Source: an uncultured Aureispira sp.
Lineage (GTDB): Bacteria; Bacteroidota; Bacteroidia; Chitinophagales; Saprospiraceae
NCBI GenBank assembly: GCA_905480485.1
Contig: CAJQQM010000196.1
Span: forward strand, 1 to 40,050
Length of the DNA: 40,050 nt
Direction: 5' to 3'
The stretch's first letter is position 1. Every line of letters begins with the position of its first letter. Both the position numbers and the translations under genes were made by a program. Of the stretch, positions 16,939-24,734 are shown piece after piece. Under the pieces are notes generated by a model that did no database searches, was not told where the DNA came from, and saw only the letters and a list, made by a program, of their open reading frames with translations.

Positions 16939-18132
16939 CTAATAATCCTTAAGTAATCCTTCTTCTAGCCAATCGGCGAGCGCCTGACGGTTGCTAGCAT
17001 ATAAAATTCTTTTTTGATCGTTGGGATTTTGAATGTTTCCCACTTCAATAAAAACAGGAATAGGCTTCACTTCGCGCAACATGTGTAAGTCGCGGGGAAT
17101 CACCGTACCATGATATTCTCCACTCTTGCGGTTAACAGCATATTTTTTTTTCATGGTATTGTGCAATTTACTGGCTAAAGCCTGCCCTATTTTGCTGCCT
17201 GGGTAATGATAGAAAAACAAATCGATTCGCATCGATTTTATCCTGGAGTCGACATGGATTTCTATCATCCGCTGGTACTCTATACCTTTTTTCTTGTTTT
17301 GATCATACAATTTGTTGATAATGTTGGATCGTTGCTGCAATCTAGGTTTTTGACTAACCGGTATTATTTCTTCGGGCCAACAGCGTTCGTCCATATCAGG
17401 GACCAAGTATTCCTCTTTGCGGATACCGTCGTTTTTGTCACGGATAATCATATAAACGATCGCTCCATGTTCAATTAAATTTCGAGCAAGCCGAAGCGAT
17501 ATATCATAGGCATATTCATCTTCACATAAATACTTACCTTTATACTTGGCCATCGCGCCTGGGTCGGGGCCTCCGTGGCCTGCCACTATATAATATACTG
17601 CTCCTGCCAATTGATCATCCTTAACGGCTATGTTGGCATTTTCTTTACCAAAAATAGGATACGTTTTGTTAGCTGGCACAAAATCACTCACGTCTTTTGC
17701 ACAATACTTCATGTGATAAGGCAACCACAATTCACGTGTTCCTCGCCGAAAATCACTAGCCTTTAAACCTAATTCAACCATCAAATCATTGTATCGTTCG
17801 ATTTGTTTGGCTTGCTGCCAATCTTTTATGCCAGTTGTAGATCGGATAGACTTTTGATTGTAATAGTATTTGTAAACGGGCAATTTATAAGCCTTGCCCA
17901 GCTTGAGGCCTGATGTTTCAGACAAGGCATTTAATTTGCAAAACTTACGGAGGGCACATTGGTTTTTGTCGAGTTGATAACGCCCGAGAAGTATAAAAAT
18001 ACCGTCTCCTTTTTGAGCAACAGCTCTGATATATTCTTTTTTGGACTGAGCAAATGTTAACTGAATCCCTATAATACTACCTAGAAATAGTAGCAATAGT
18101 CGCTTGTTATAATATGGAAGAGGGTCGGTCAA
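16939..18132 (-). CDS. N-acetylmuramoyl-L-alanine amidase (Amidase_3) with LysM-like N-terminal region
   Basis: Periplasmic zinc amidase cleaving the muramyl-peptide amide bond; 397 residues. A signal peptide ends near TFAQS (residue 30). Residues 36-86 follow a LysM-like pattern (AVAQKGDGIFILL, then GLKLGKAYKLPV), though divergent. The Amidase_3 domain runs from 178 to the end, with probable zinc ligands His186 (VAGHGGPDPGA), Glu206 and His293 (IEIHVDS) and catalytic Glu363 (VFIEVGNIQN). The usual SIHAN is replaced by EIHVD. The only start in this frame near the signal peptide is TTG at 18132. Roles are cell separation or peptidoglycan turnover. Confidence 0.88.
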   Translation of the reverse strand: MTDPLPYYNKRLLLLFLGSIIGIQLTFAQSKKEYIRAVAQKGDGIFILLGRYQLDKNQCALRKFCKLNALSETSGLKLGKAYKLPVYKYYYNQKSIRSTTGIKDWQQAKQIERYNDLMVELGLKASDFRRGTRELWLPYHMKYCAKDVSDFVPANKTYPIFGKENANIAVKDDQLAGAVYYIVAGHGGPDPGAMAKYKGKYLCEDEYAYDISLRLARNLIEHGAIVYMIIRDKNDGIRKEEYLVPDMDERCWPEEIIPVSQKPRLQQRSNIINKLYDQNKKKGIEYQRMIEIHVDSRIKSMRIDLFFYHYPGSKIGQALASKLHNTMKKKYAVNRKSGEYHGTVIPRDLHMLREVKPIPVFIEVGNIQNPNDQKRILYASNRQALADWLEEGLLKDY

Positions 18133-18281
18133 ATTTGTATATTGTTAGCATCAAAAACCACAAAAAAAGGGCAAAATCCTAAGCCTTTGTATAGATTAAA
18201 CTACTTTGGGCAATCATTATTTTATGAATTATAACAATTAGTGTGCTACATTCATAATAAGATAGCATAAAAATAGGAAAC

Positions 18282-18305
18282 TTGAAAAATTTAGGCCTAT
18301 TTTTG
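18282..18305 (+). promoter_or_regulatory. Candidate promoter of the DUF368-aroE operon
   Basis: A -7 box tatttttg (18298-18305) fits TAnnTTTG and lies 57 bases before the ATG at 18363. A TTG at 18282-18284 stands 13 bases upstream of it. Confidence 0.4.
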
Positions 18306-18362
18306 AGTCTGTTTGATGACCTGAATGGCATCTTTTATCTTTTATTAAAATTGACTAAATTC

Positions 18363-19361
18363 ATGAAAAATACAGATTCAACAGAAATGGCTGACAACAA
18401 TACCCCGCTTCCATTTCATACATTATTTACCTTTCTGAAAGGTATGTGTATGGGAATCGCCGAAGTTATTCCGGGCGTTTCCGGCGGAACAATTGCTTTT
18501 ATAACCGGTATATATGAACGCTTATTGAATTGTATCAAATCTTTTAATTTTAGTTTAATTACCCGCTTCAGAACCGACGGTATTAAAGGTCTGTGGCAAG
18601 CTATTGACGGCTTGTTCTTGACGACCCTAATGGCGGGTATGGCAAGTGGTGTCGTGATTGGAGTCTTTGGGGTTACCTTTTTGTTGGAGCAGTACCCTGA
18701 ACCCTTGTGGGCCTTTTTCTTTGGTTTAATCATTGCATCCGCAATCTACATCGGCAAACAAGTTAATCATTGGTCGATGACGGCTATAGCTTGTCTGCTA
18801 ACCGGCGCAATTATTGCCTATGGCATTACTATTTTGCCTATGGGCAAGGGGTCTGATTCCTTAATTATCACCTTCCTTGCTGGTGCAATTGCTATTTCTG
18901 CTTTAATTCTGCCCGGCATTTCTGGTTCTTTCATTTTATTGTTGATGGGGATGTATACTATTATTATACCGACTATCAAGACCGCACTCAAGACCTTTGA
19001 AACAGATGCTATTTTGGTTTTAGTTGTCTTTGGTTCGGGTTGTTTGCTTGGCCTAATGACTTTTTCGCGGGTGCTTTCATGGACATTCAAGCATCACAAA
19101 ACCAAAACGTTGGCGGTATTAACTGGATTTATGATTGGGTCGCTTAATAAAATATGGCCTTGGAGAATACCTCTTGAAACTATAACAACCAAGTCTGGCA
19201 AAGAAAAAGTAGTGCGCGAAAGCAACCTTTTTCCTACTGCTTATGAACAAATAAATGGAAATGACGCGCATTTGATATGGTGTGTTGTACTGTTTATTGT
19301 AGGACTGCTTATTGTATTGGGGATGGATTATTTTGGCACCAAAAAAGAATTGAAGTCATGA
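18363..19361 (+). CDS. DUF368 membrane protein, probable undecaprenyl-phosphate translocase
   Basis: Polytopic inner-membrane protein of 332 residues from ATG 18363; an upstream TTG (18282) would add 27 residues without family similarity and overlaps the promoter-like box. The DUF368 signature is clear: FLKGMCMGIAEVIPGVSGG followed by TIAFITGIYE, and a second inverted-repeat copy AISALILPGISGSFILLLMGMY. Several hydrophobic helices follow. DUF368 proteins have been shown in other bacteria to return undecaprenyl phosphate across the membrane (PopT), so a role in recycling the cell-wall lipid carrier is likely. The stop overlaps the aroE start as ATGA, so the two are co-translated. Confidence 0.88.
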   Translation: MKNTDSTEMADNNTPLPFHTLFTFLKGMCMGIAEVIPGVSGGTIAFITGIYERLLNCIKSFNFSLITRFRTDGIKGLWQAIDGLFLTTLMAGMASGVVIGVFGVTFLLEQYPEPLWAFFFGLIIASAIYIGKQVNHWSMTAIACLLTGAIIAYGITILPMGKGSDSLIITFLAGAIAISALILPGISGSFILLLMGMYTIIIPTIKTALKTFETDAILVLVVFGSGCLLGLMTFSRVLSWTFKHHKTKTLAVLTGFMIGSLNKIWPWRIPLETITTKSGKEKVVRESNLFPTAYEQINGNDAHLIWCVVLFIVGLLIVLGMDYFGTKKELKS

Positions 19362-20104
19362 AATATTATGGCTTAATTGGTCAAGAAATAGGTCATTCTT
19401 TTTCTCCTGCTTATTTTGCTCAAAAGTTCGATAATGAGGGTATTTTCGACGCTCATTATCATTGCTATCCCCTCGAATCTATTCAAGACTTTAGCAAACT
19501 ATTAAAGCAGCAACCTTTGCTTTCGGGCCTAAATGTGACTATCCCATACAAAACAGCAATTATCCCTTATTTGGATTGTATTTCGCCGCAAGCCAAAGCA
19601 GTAGGTGCCGTCAACACAATTGCCTTTGACAAGGGGCAACTAATTGGGCACAATACCGATGTTTTTGGTTTTGAAAGCAGCCTTACAAACACGCTGCTGC
19701 CACATCATAAGGGATGCAAAGCACTTATATTGGGTACTGGAGGAGCCTCTAAGGCCGTTCAATACGTTTGTCAGCGTTTGAACATTGGCTATCAATTGGT
19801 GTCAAGAACGAAGGGCAAAAACCTAATTCAATACGCCTCTATTGATGCAAACATTTTATCTCAACATCTGTTAATAATTAATACAAGCCCCTTAGGGATG
19901 CATCCAAATACTAGCAGCTATCCGCTATTGCCTTATACCGCATTAAGCACTAAACATTTATTATATGATTTAGTCTATAATCCAAGCATTACTACCTTTA
20001 TGCAAAAAGGCATCGATATAGGTGCTACTGTAACGAACGGATTAAAAATGCTTGAATTGCAAGCCGATAAATCGTGGGAAATTTGGCAAAATAACGTAAC
20101 TTAA
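19358..20104 (+). CDS. aroE: Shikimate dehydrogenase AroE
   Basis: NADPH-dependent reduction of 3-dehydroshikimate in the chorismate pathway; 248 residues. The start is ATG 19358 (MKYYGLIGQEIGHSFSP), overlapping the DUF368 stop; an earlier in-frame start lies inside that gene and gives no family match. Visible motifs are SFSP (shikimate binding), the catalytic Lys in LNVTIPYKTAI, GAVNTI, GHNTDVFGF with the substrate Asp, and the nucleotide loop ILGTGGASKAV. It is slightly shorter than E. coli AroE but complete. Confidence 0.95.
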   Translation: MKYYGLIGQEIGHSFSPAYFAQKFDNEGIFDAHYHCYPLESIQDFSKLLKQQPLLSGLNVTIPYKTAIIPYLDCISPQAKAVGAVNTIAFDKGQLIGHNTDVFGFESSLTNTLLPHHKGCKALILGTGGASKAVQYVCQRLNIGYQLVSRTKGKNLIQYASIDANILSQHLLIINTSPLGMHPNTSSYPLLPYTALSTKHLLYDLVYNPSITTFMQKGIDIGATVTNGLKMLELQADKSWEIWQNNVT

Positions 20105-20131
20105 TCGTATTCATTTTAAAAGCTCTAAATT

Positions 20132-21298
20132 ATGGTGGACTTTAAAAATACAGAAATAGCCTTTGAACGTAAATCAAATAATGAACTCAGGGAAACAGCC
20201 TGGTTGTTCAGAATGATGAACAGTAACCTATTGGTAAATTTAGGAAGCAAGGTAACCTTATTTGCCCTTCAGCTCAAAATGCCGATTCAAGGTTTGATAA
20301 AACGGACAATTTTCAAACAGTTTTGTGGTGGGGCAACATTTGAAGAGTGCCGAAGCACTATCAAAGAATTAGCCGATTATCAGGTTGAGACCATCCTTGA
20401 CTATGGCGCGGAGGGTAAAGAAAGCGAAACTGCCTTTGATATCACGGTAACCGAATCGATTAAATCTGTCAATTTTGCAGCTCAACACGGTACCGTCAAT
20501 GTAGTAAGCTGCAAAGTAACAGGTCTGTGCTCGAATAAATTGCTAGAAAAAATAACCGCAAACCAAAGCCTCAGTTCCAATGAAGAAGCCGCTTACCAGA
20601 AGATGATTGGACGCCTTGATACTATTTGCCAATCGGCGCATCAGCAAAGAGTAGCGTTGTTTATCGATGCCGAGGAAAGTTGGATGCAAGATGCAATTGA
20701 TGCCGCTTGTGACTTAATGATGGAACGCTACAACAAAGAATATGTGACGGTTTATAATACTTATCAAATGTACCGCCACGACCGGCTTGAATACCTACAT
20801 TCATCTTTTGAAGCGGCAAAAACAAAGGGCTACATTTTAGGTGCTAAGTTGGTTCGTGGTGCCTATATGGAAAAAGAACGCGAACGTGCAGCAACAAAAG
20901 GCTATCCATCGCCGATTCAGCCCGACAAGAAAAGTTGTGATAGAGACTACAACGATGCCGTTAAATTTTGTGTTGAAAACTACCAACAAATTGCATCATG
21001 TGTTGCTTCGCACAACGAATACAGTACAAATTATCAGATAGAAATGATGCAACAAATGAATATTCCAAAACAGCACAAACACTTTAATTTTTGTCAGTTG
21101 TATGGAATGAGCGACCACCTTACCTTCAACCTAGCTAAATCAGGTTATAATGTTGCAAAATATGTTCCTTACGGGCCTGTAAAAGACGTAATACCTTATT
21201 TGATAAGACGGGCTAATGAAAATTCGGCTGTAGACACTGAGGTAAGCAGAGAACTAAAAATGATTCAAGAAGAACAAAACCGAAGAAAAAGAAACTAG
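20132..21298 (+). CDS. Proline dehydrogenase (monofunctional)
   Basis: FAD-dependent oxidation of proline to pyrroline-5-carboxylate; 388 residues with no PutA-type aldehyde dehydrogenase domain. Motifs of the ProDH barrel are present: FIDAEESWMQDAIDAACD, VTVYNTYQMYRHD, GYILGAKLVRGAYMEKER, CVASHNEYSTNY and the C-terminal YVPYGPVKDVIPYLIRRANEN. The overall form resembles the mitochondrial/Bacteroidota type. It starts 27 bases after aroE and may share its transcript. Electrons would enter the menaquinone pool, whose synthesis gene mqnC lies 2 kb downstream. Confidence 0.93.
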   Translation: MVDFKNTEIAFERKSNNELRETAWLFRMMNSNLLVNLGSKVTLFALQLKMPIQGLIKRTIFKQFCGGATFEECRSTIKELADYQVETILDYGAEGKESETAFDITVTESIKSVNFAAQHGTVNVVSCKVTGLCSNKLLEKITANQSLSSNEEAAYQKMIGRLDTICQSAHQQRVALFIDAEESWMQDAIDAACDLMMERYNKEYVTVYNTYQMYRHDRLEYLHSSFEAAKTKGYILGAKLVRGAYMEKERERAATKGYPSPIQPDKKSCDRDYNDAVKFCVENYQQIASCVASHNEYSTNYQIEMMQQMNIPKQHKHFNFCQLYGMSDHLTFNLAKSGYNVAKYVPYGPVKDVIPYLIRRANENSAVDTEVSRELKMIQEEQNRRKRN

Positions 21299-21303
21299 CC
21301 TAT

Positions 21304-21567
21304 TTAGGCACCTAAATTTAAGCGTTGGTAAAAAGCAGTCCCTTCTTCACTTAAAATTTGTTGATCAAATTCGATTGTTTGAAGGATACCTAGCAAACAA
21401 TTGATTCGGGCATCTTTTTTGTAAAATCTATTGACAACAATAATCTTTTTTTCGTTGACCATACAATAGCCTGAATTGAAGCGTCCTTTTTCGTAAATAA
21501 TATGATAGCCTATTTCTTTGAAAAGGGTTTCGAGTTTTTTTAGGTTGGTAGCAGTATATTTGAGCAT
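21304..21567 (-). CDS. Small conserved hypothetical protein
   Basis: An 87-residue protein from ATG 21567; a GTG two codons earlier is possible. The pattern YEKGRFNSGYCMVNEKKIIVVNR followed by RINCLLGIL is one I recall from a small protein common in Bacteroidota, of unknown function. There is no signal peptide or membrane span; the fold is probably a small alpha/beta unit. It is convergent with proline dehydrogenase (5 bases between stops) and divergent from the beta-barrel gene. Confidence 0.75.
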   Translation of the reverse strand: MLKYTATNLKKLETLFKEIGYHIIYEKGRFNSGYCMVNEKKIIVVNRFYKKDARINCLLGILQTIEFDQQILSEEGTAFYQRLNLGA

Positions 21568-21644
21568 AATCACTTAAATAGTATCGATTAATAAGCTAGA
21601 GATTACCTAAATTCTACTATTTTTATTAAAAAAACAAATTTACC

Positions 21645-22304
21645 ATGAAGTTATCTTTTGCCCTAATACTTCTATGCCTTTCTGTTCAGACTGCAATAGC
21701 ACAAAAAGACAAGGAAGAAGGTCGGTTTACAGCAAGTGTTATCGCAGGCGTTTCATTTTCGCAAATAGATGGAGATGATGATGCCTCTTACAGTAAAGTG
21801 GGGCTTAATGTGGGCGCAAGGGGCGGTGTTCGATTTGGTGACAAAATGGAACTTTGCACCGAAATACTTTTTGCCCAAAAAGGCAGCGCAATCAATGATA
21901 GGGGGATTATTTTTCACTTAGACTATCTTGAGGTACCGTTGTTGTTTTATTACAAAGATTGGGAAACGATAGACAAAAACAATAGAAAGTTTATGCGGGT
22001 TATGATTGGTGCAGGCTTATCCTACAGCCGCTTGGTTAATGCTGCAACATTTCGTAATAATCAGTGGGAAACGCCCGAAAACACCCCTAACTTCCAAGAC
22101 CCTTTTGAAAAAAACGACTTTATGTTTATGTTTGATGCTAATTTTTTCTTTACAAAAAACTTTGGGATGAATCTGCGTTGGGCTCGGTCGATATTAAGCA
22201 TTATTGACCAAGATAGTACCTTACGGTCGAACCCTAACCCCAACAACCCCAAGCCCAAAGCCTTTAGTCATTCGGTTATCCTTAGGGTTTTTTACAAATT
22301 TTAA
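21645..22304 (+). CDS. Outer-membrane beta-barrel protein (PorT/OMP_b-brl_2-like)
   Basis: A 219-residue outer-membrane protein. The signal peptide ends at TAIAQ (residue 20). The mature chain is made of amphipathic strands: ASVIAGVSFSQIDGD, VGARGGVRFG, HLDYLEVPLLFYY (the typical Bacteroidota barrel motif) and a final strand ending in FYKF with an aromatic last residue. This is the general porin-like barrel family that includes PorT; specific T9SS function is not implied. A -7-like tattttta lies about 20 bases before the start. Confidence 0.85.
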   Translation: MKLSFALILLCLSVQTAIAQKDKEEGRFTASVIAGVSFSQIDGDDDASYSKVGLNVGARGGVRFGDKMELCTEILFAQKGSAINDRGIIFHLDYLEVPLLFYYKDWETIDKNNRKFMRVMIGAGLSYSRLVNAATFRNNQWETPENTPNFQDPFEKNDFMFMFDANFFFTKNFGMNLRWARSILSIIDQDSTLRSNPNPNNPKPKAFSHSVILRVFYKF

Positions 22305-22969
22305 TAAACCTTTTTGGAGCGTTTATCTAATTGTGCTACTTCTTTAATTTGACGGGTTGGCAACATCACATATTTAAGTTGATGCACCGCTGATGCCATC
22401 AAACCACCAAGGGTGGATAGCATCAGCAGATAGTGCAACAAATAAACAGCGGAAGACCACTGTGTGTAAAGCGATGTCATTACTACCATAAAAATAGCAT
22501 CTATAAGCACTATGGCAGCGCTTATCAACAACGTTTTGCGAACAAAGGCAGGGCGGCAATCCCGATAGCAATGGTATAAAAGGTGGGTGTATTGTTCGTC
22601 CTGAGGTGCTATCCGGACAAGCTGCTTTGCCAAATGAAGGGCCTTACGTTGTTTATTTAGTTGAAGTTGGGCAACAACTTTTTTGTACAACAAATTCATA
22701 TATACATCTTGGCCATCGATGTATTGAATACTGTTTATGATCGACTTTTCAATCATGTCATCTGCCACGGTCAAGAAACTATAATATGCCTCAGTTTCAT
22801 ACAAAGCAACAGCATAGTAATAAGTTATAATCATACTTTCATCAAAAGAAAGATGATCTATATCAGCAAAATACTGTTCGTAGAAACGTACTAGATAGTG
22901 ATAATCGGCGTACGGTATACAACGAAAATCTCTAAATATCCTGGATTCCTTTGAAAACTTAATACTCAT
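22301..22969 (-). CDS. Hypothetical two-TM protein with helical (TPR-like) N-terminus
   Basis: A 222-residue protein. Residues 20-135 are alpha-helical with TPR-like periodicity (YYYAVALYETEAYYSFLTVAD, then AVAL/LHLAKQLVRIAPQDEQY). Two membrane helices follow at about 147-168 and 173-195, with a basic tail. No signal peptide is seen, so the helical part probably faces the cytoplasm. Family unknown. The stop overlaps the barrel gene stop by 4 bases. Confidence 0.72.
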   Translation of the reverse strand: MSIKFSKESRIFRDFRCIPYADYHYLVRFYEQYFADIDHLSFDESMIITYYYAVALYETEAYYSFLTVADDMIEKSIINSIQYIDGQDVYMNLLYKKVVAQLQLNKQRKALHLAKQLVRIAPQDEQYTHLLYHCYRDCRPAFVRKTLLISAAIVLIDAIFMVVMTSLYTQWSSAVYLLHYLLMLSTLGGLMASAVHQLKYVMLPTRQIKEVAQLDKRSKKVY

Positions 22970-23437
22970 GACAAAATCAATTCAAAAAACCAATGCAGAT
23001 AAACGATGTAACGTTTATTGAAATTGGCCGGTAATTATTCGGTAGTAAAGTCAATTATAAAAACGGAGTAAAATTCTTTATGGTTGGTGCGTTCTTAACA
23101 TTTTATTTAATATTGTTAAAAATTAGTTCCGTTAAGCCACAAAAAAAGCAGGCTAACCATTTGTAAATCAGTAATTTTAATATTTATAAAAAAAATAGGT
23201 AATAATTTTAACAAATTCTGCAATTAAGGCTATTAATGCACCTTCTGTCTTAGGATTAAGGATAGCAAACAGTTGAAAGGACTTGGCATATTTTGCAATT
23301 CCTTCCAAATTCGTATTATTTTTAGGTCATTAAATAAAGCGCACTTCAAAAGATTCAGAATTAATTGAAAGTTTATAAACAAACTTGATTTTAGAAGCGT
23401 TATATTTGTGATTGAATATACTAATATAGATAACAAC
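22970..23437. other. Gene-less region between the two-TM protein and mqnC
   Basis: This 468-base AT-rich stretch has no convincing ORF; a minus-strand frame at 23233-23652 is rejected because it runs antisense into mqnC. It contains a 7-bp inverted repeat (ataaacg 22999-23005, cgtttat 23012-23018) near the divergent start at 22969, a looser dyad ttaaca/tgttaa around 23096-23119, and the mqnC promoter at its right end. I see no tRNA or clear structured RNA. Confidence 0.5.
23385..23408 (+). promoter_or_regulatory. mqnC promoter
   Basis: The box tatatttg (23401-23408) fits TAnnTTTG exactly and lies 29 bases before the ATG at 23438. A TTG (23385-23387) stands 13 bases upstream. The box covers the alternative GTG at 23408, which argues for the later ATG. 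Confidence 0.5.
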
Positions 23438-24580
23438 ATGCAGGTAGACCAATTATTAAATAGAGCTTTAAAGCTCGAATATCTAAGCGCTGAAGAAGGC
23501 GTATTCTTGTTCGAAAACGCTACAACGGCTTCCTTGATGTATGTGGGCAACAAGATAAAACAACACCACGTTCCACACAATAAGGTAACCTGGATTATTG
23601 ATCGTAATTCAAATACAACAAATGTTTGTATTGCCAATTGTAAATTTTGCAACTTTTATCGTCGTCCCAAACATGGAGAGGCTTACGTTACGAGCATAGA
23701 AGAGTATAAGGATAAAATCGACGAGCTGATTCGGTTTGGAGGCGAACAATTGTTGTTGCAAGGTGGACATCATCCCGATTTGGGCCTTGACTTTTATTGT
23801 GATTTGTTCCGAGAGCTCAAACGTTTGTATCCTAGTCTGAAATTACATGCACTTGGGCCTCCCGAGATAGCTCATATTACAAAATTGGAAAAATCAACCC
23901 ACACAGAAGTGCTAAAAGCACTAAAAGAAGCTGGACTTGATTCGTTACCTGGGGCCGGAGCAGAAATTTTAAATGATAGAGTACGGCGTAGAATTTCACG
24001 AGGAAAGTGTACGGGCCGTGAATGGCTAGATGTGATGGAGGCTGCACATCAGTTAGATATTACTACCTCAGCGACTATGATGTTTGGGCATATCGAAACC
24101 AACTATGAACGCATGGAACATATGGTATGGACGCGTGCGTCTCAAGACAAAAAACCCAAGCACGCCAAGGGCTTTCTGGCATTCATTTCTTGGCCTTTTA
24201 TGGACGAAGACACTATTCTAAAGCGTTTAACTAAAAAAAGAGGCACTTATACCGGCGACGAATATATAAGAATGGTGGCTATGAGTCGAATTATGATGCC
24301 CAATATTGTCAACATTCAAGCTTCTTGGCTTACGGTGGGCAAGCAGGTAGCACAAGCTTGTCTGCATGCAGGTGCTAACGATTTTGGTTCAATAATGATT
24401 GAAGAAAATGTCGTTTCTGCTGCAGGCGCTGCTTTTCGTTTTACGGCCGATGGCATTCAGAAGGCGATTAAGGACGCGGGGTTTGAACCACAATTGCGCA
24501 ACCAAGAATACGAATACAGAGATTTGCCCGAAGGTATGATTCAACAACAGTTGGACACTAAAACCATGATTGTGGATTAA
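23438..24580 (+). CDS. mqnC: Cyclic dehypoxanthinyl futalosine synthase MqnC
   Basis: Radical SAM enzyme of the futalosine route to menaquinone; 380 residues from ATG 23438. The radical SAM cluster cysteines are 64, 68 and 71 (CIANCKFC) after DRNSNTTNV. Further MqnC-type motifs are LLLQGGHHPDLGL, LHALGPPEI and GANDFGSIMIEENVVSAAGA. The HHPDLGL and DFGS/EENVV forms match MqnC better than its relative MqnE. No other mqn gene is in the window. Its presence indicates that the organism makes menaquinone by the futalosine rather than the classical men route. Confidence 0.92.
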   Translation: MQVDQLLNRALKLEYLSAEEGVFLFENATTASLMYVGNKIKQHHVPHNKVTWIIDRNSNTTNVCIANCKFCNFYRRPKHGEAYVTSIEEYKDKIDELIRFGGEQLLLQGGHHPDLGLDFYCDLFRELKRLYPSLKLHALGPPEIAHITKLEKSTHTEVLKALKEAGLDSLPGAGAEILNDRVRRRISRGKCTGREWLDVMEAAHQLDITTSATMMFGHIETNYERMEHMVWTRASQDKKPKHAKGFLAFISWPFMDEDTILKRLTKKRGTYTGDEYIRMVAMSRIMMPNIVNIQASWLTVGKQVAQACLHAGANDFGSIMIEENVVSAAGAAFRFTADGIQKAIKDAGFEPQLRNQEYEYRDLPEGMIQQQLDTKTMIVD

Positions 24581-24659
24581 TTTCCTCGTTTTAGAAGAAC
24601 TCTTGATTATAATTTGGTGTCCACATGGTAAGCCGGCTGTTCATATTTAGCTATACAAG

Positions 24660-24678
24660 TAGCGACTATGCCTCGCTA
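24660..24678. other. Small hairpin between convergent mqnC and the fusion gene
   Basis: The arms tagcga and tcgcta form a 6-bp stem with a 7-base loop and no T-run on either strand. This is weak evidence for a shared terminator in the 154-base convergent gap, in which nothing else stands out. Confidence 0.25.
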
Positions 24679-24734
24679 AGATTTGTGTACACGCAAGAAA
24701 TCACCCCGAAAAGTGCTCGCTGCCTCAACAAAAA

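Noticed and set aside
18282-18362. N-terminal extension of the DUF368 protein from a TTG
   Set aside because: The extension overlaps a TAnnTTTG promoter box and adds residues with no family similarity; ATG 18363 sits just before the DUF368 signature.
23233-23652. Minus-strand frame of 139 codons near mqnC
   Set aside because: It runs antisense through the mqnC promoter and first 70 codons, including the radical SAM Cys motif, and has no recognisable protein features.
24581-24734. Possible tRNA or structured RNA in the mqnC downstream gap
   Set aside because: There is no T-loop GTTCGA-type motif or acceptor-stem pairing; only a 6-bp hairpin is visible.
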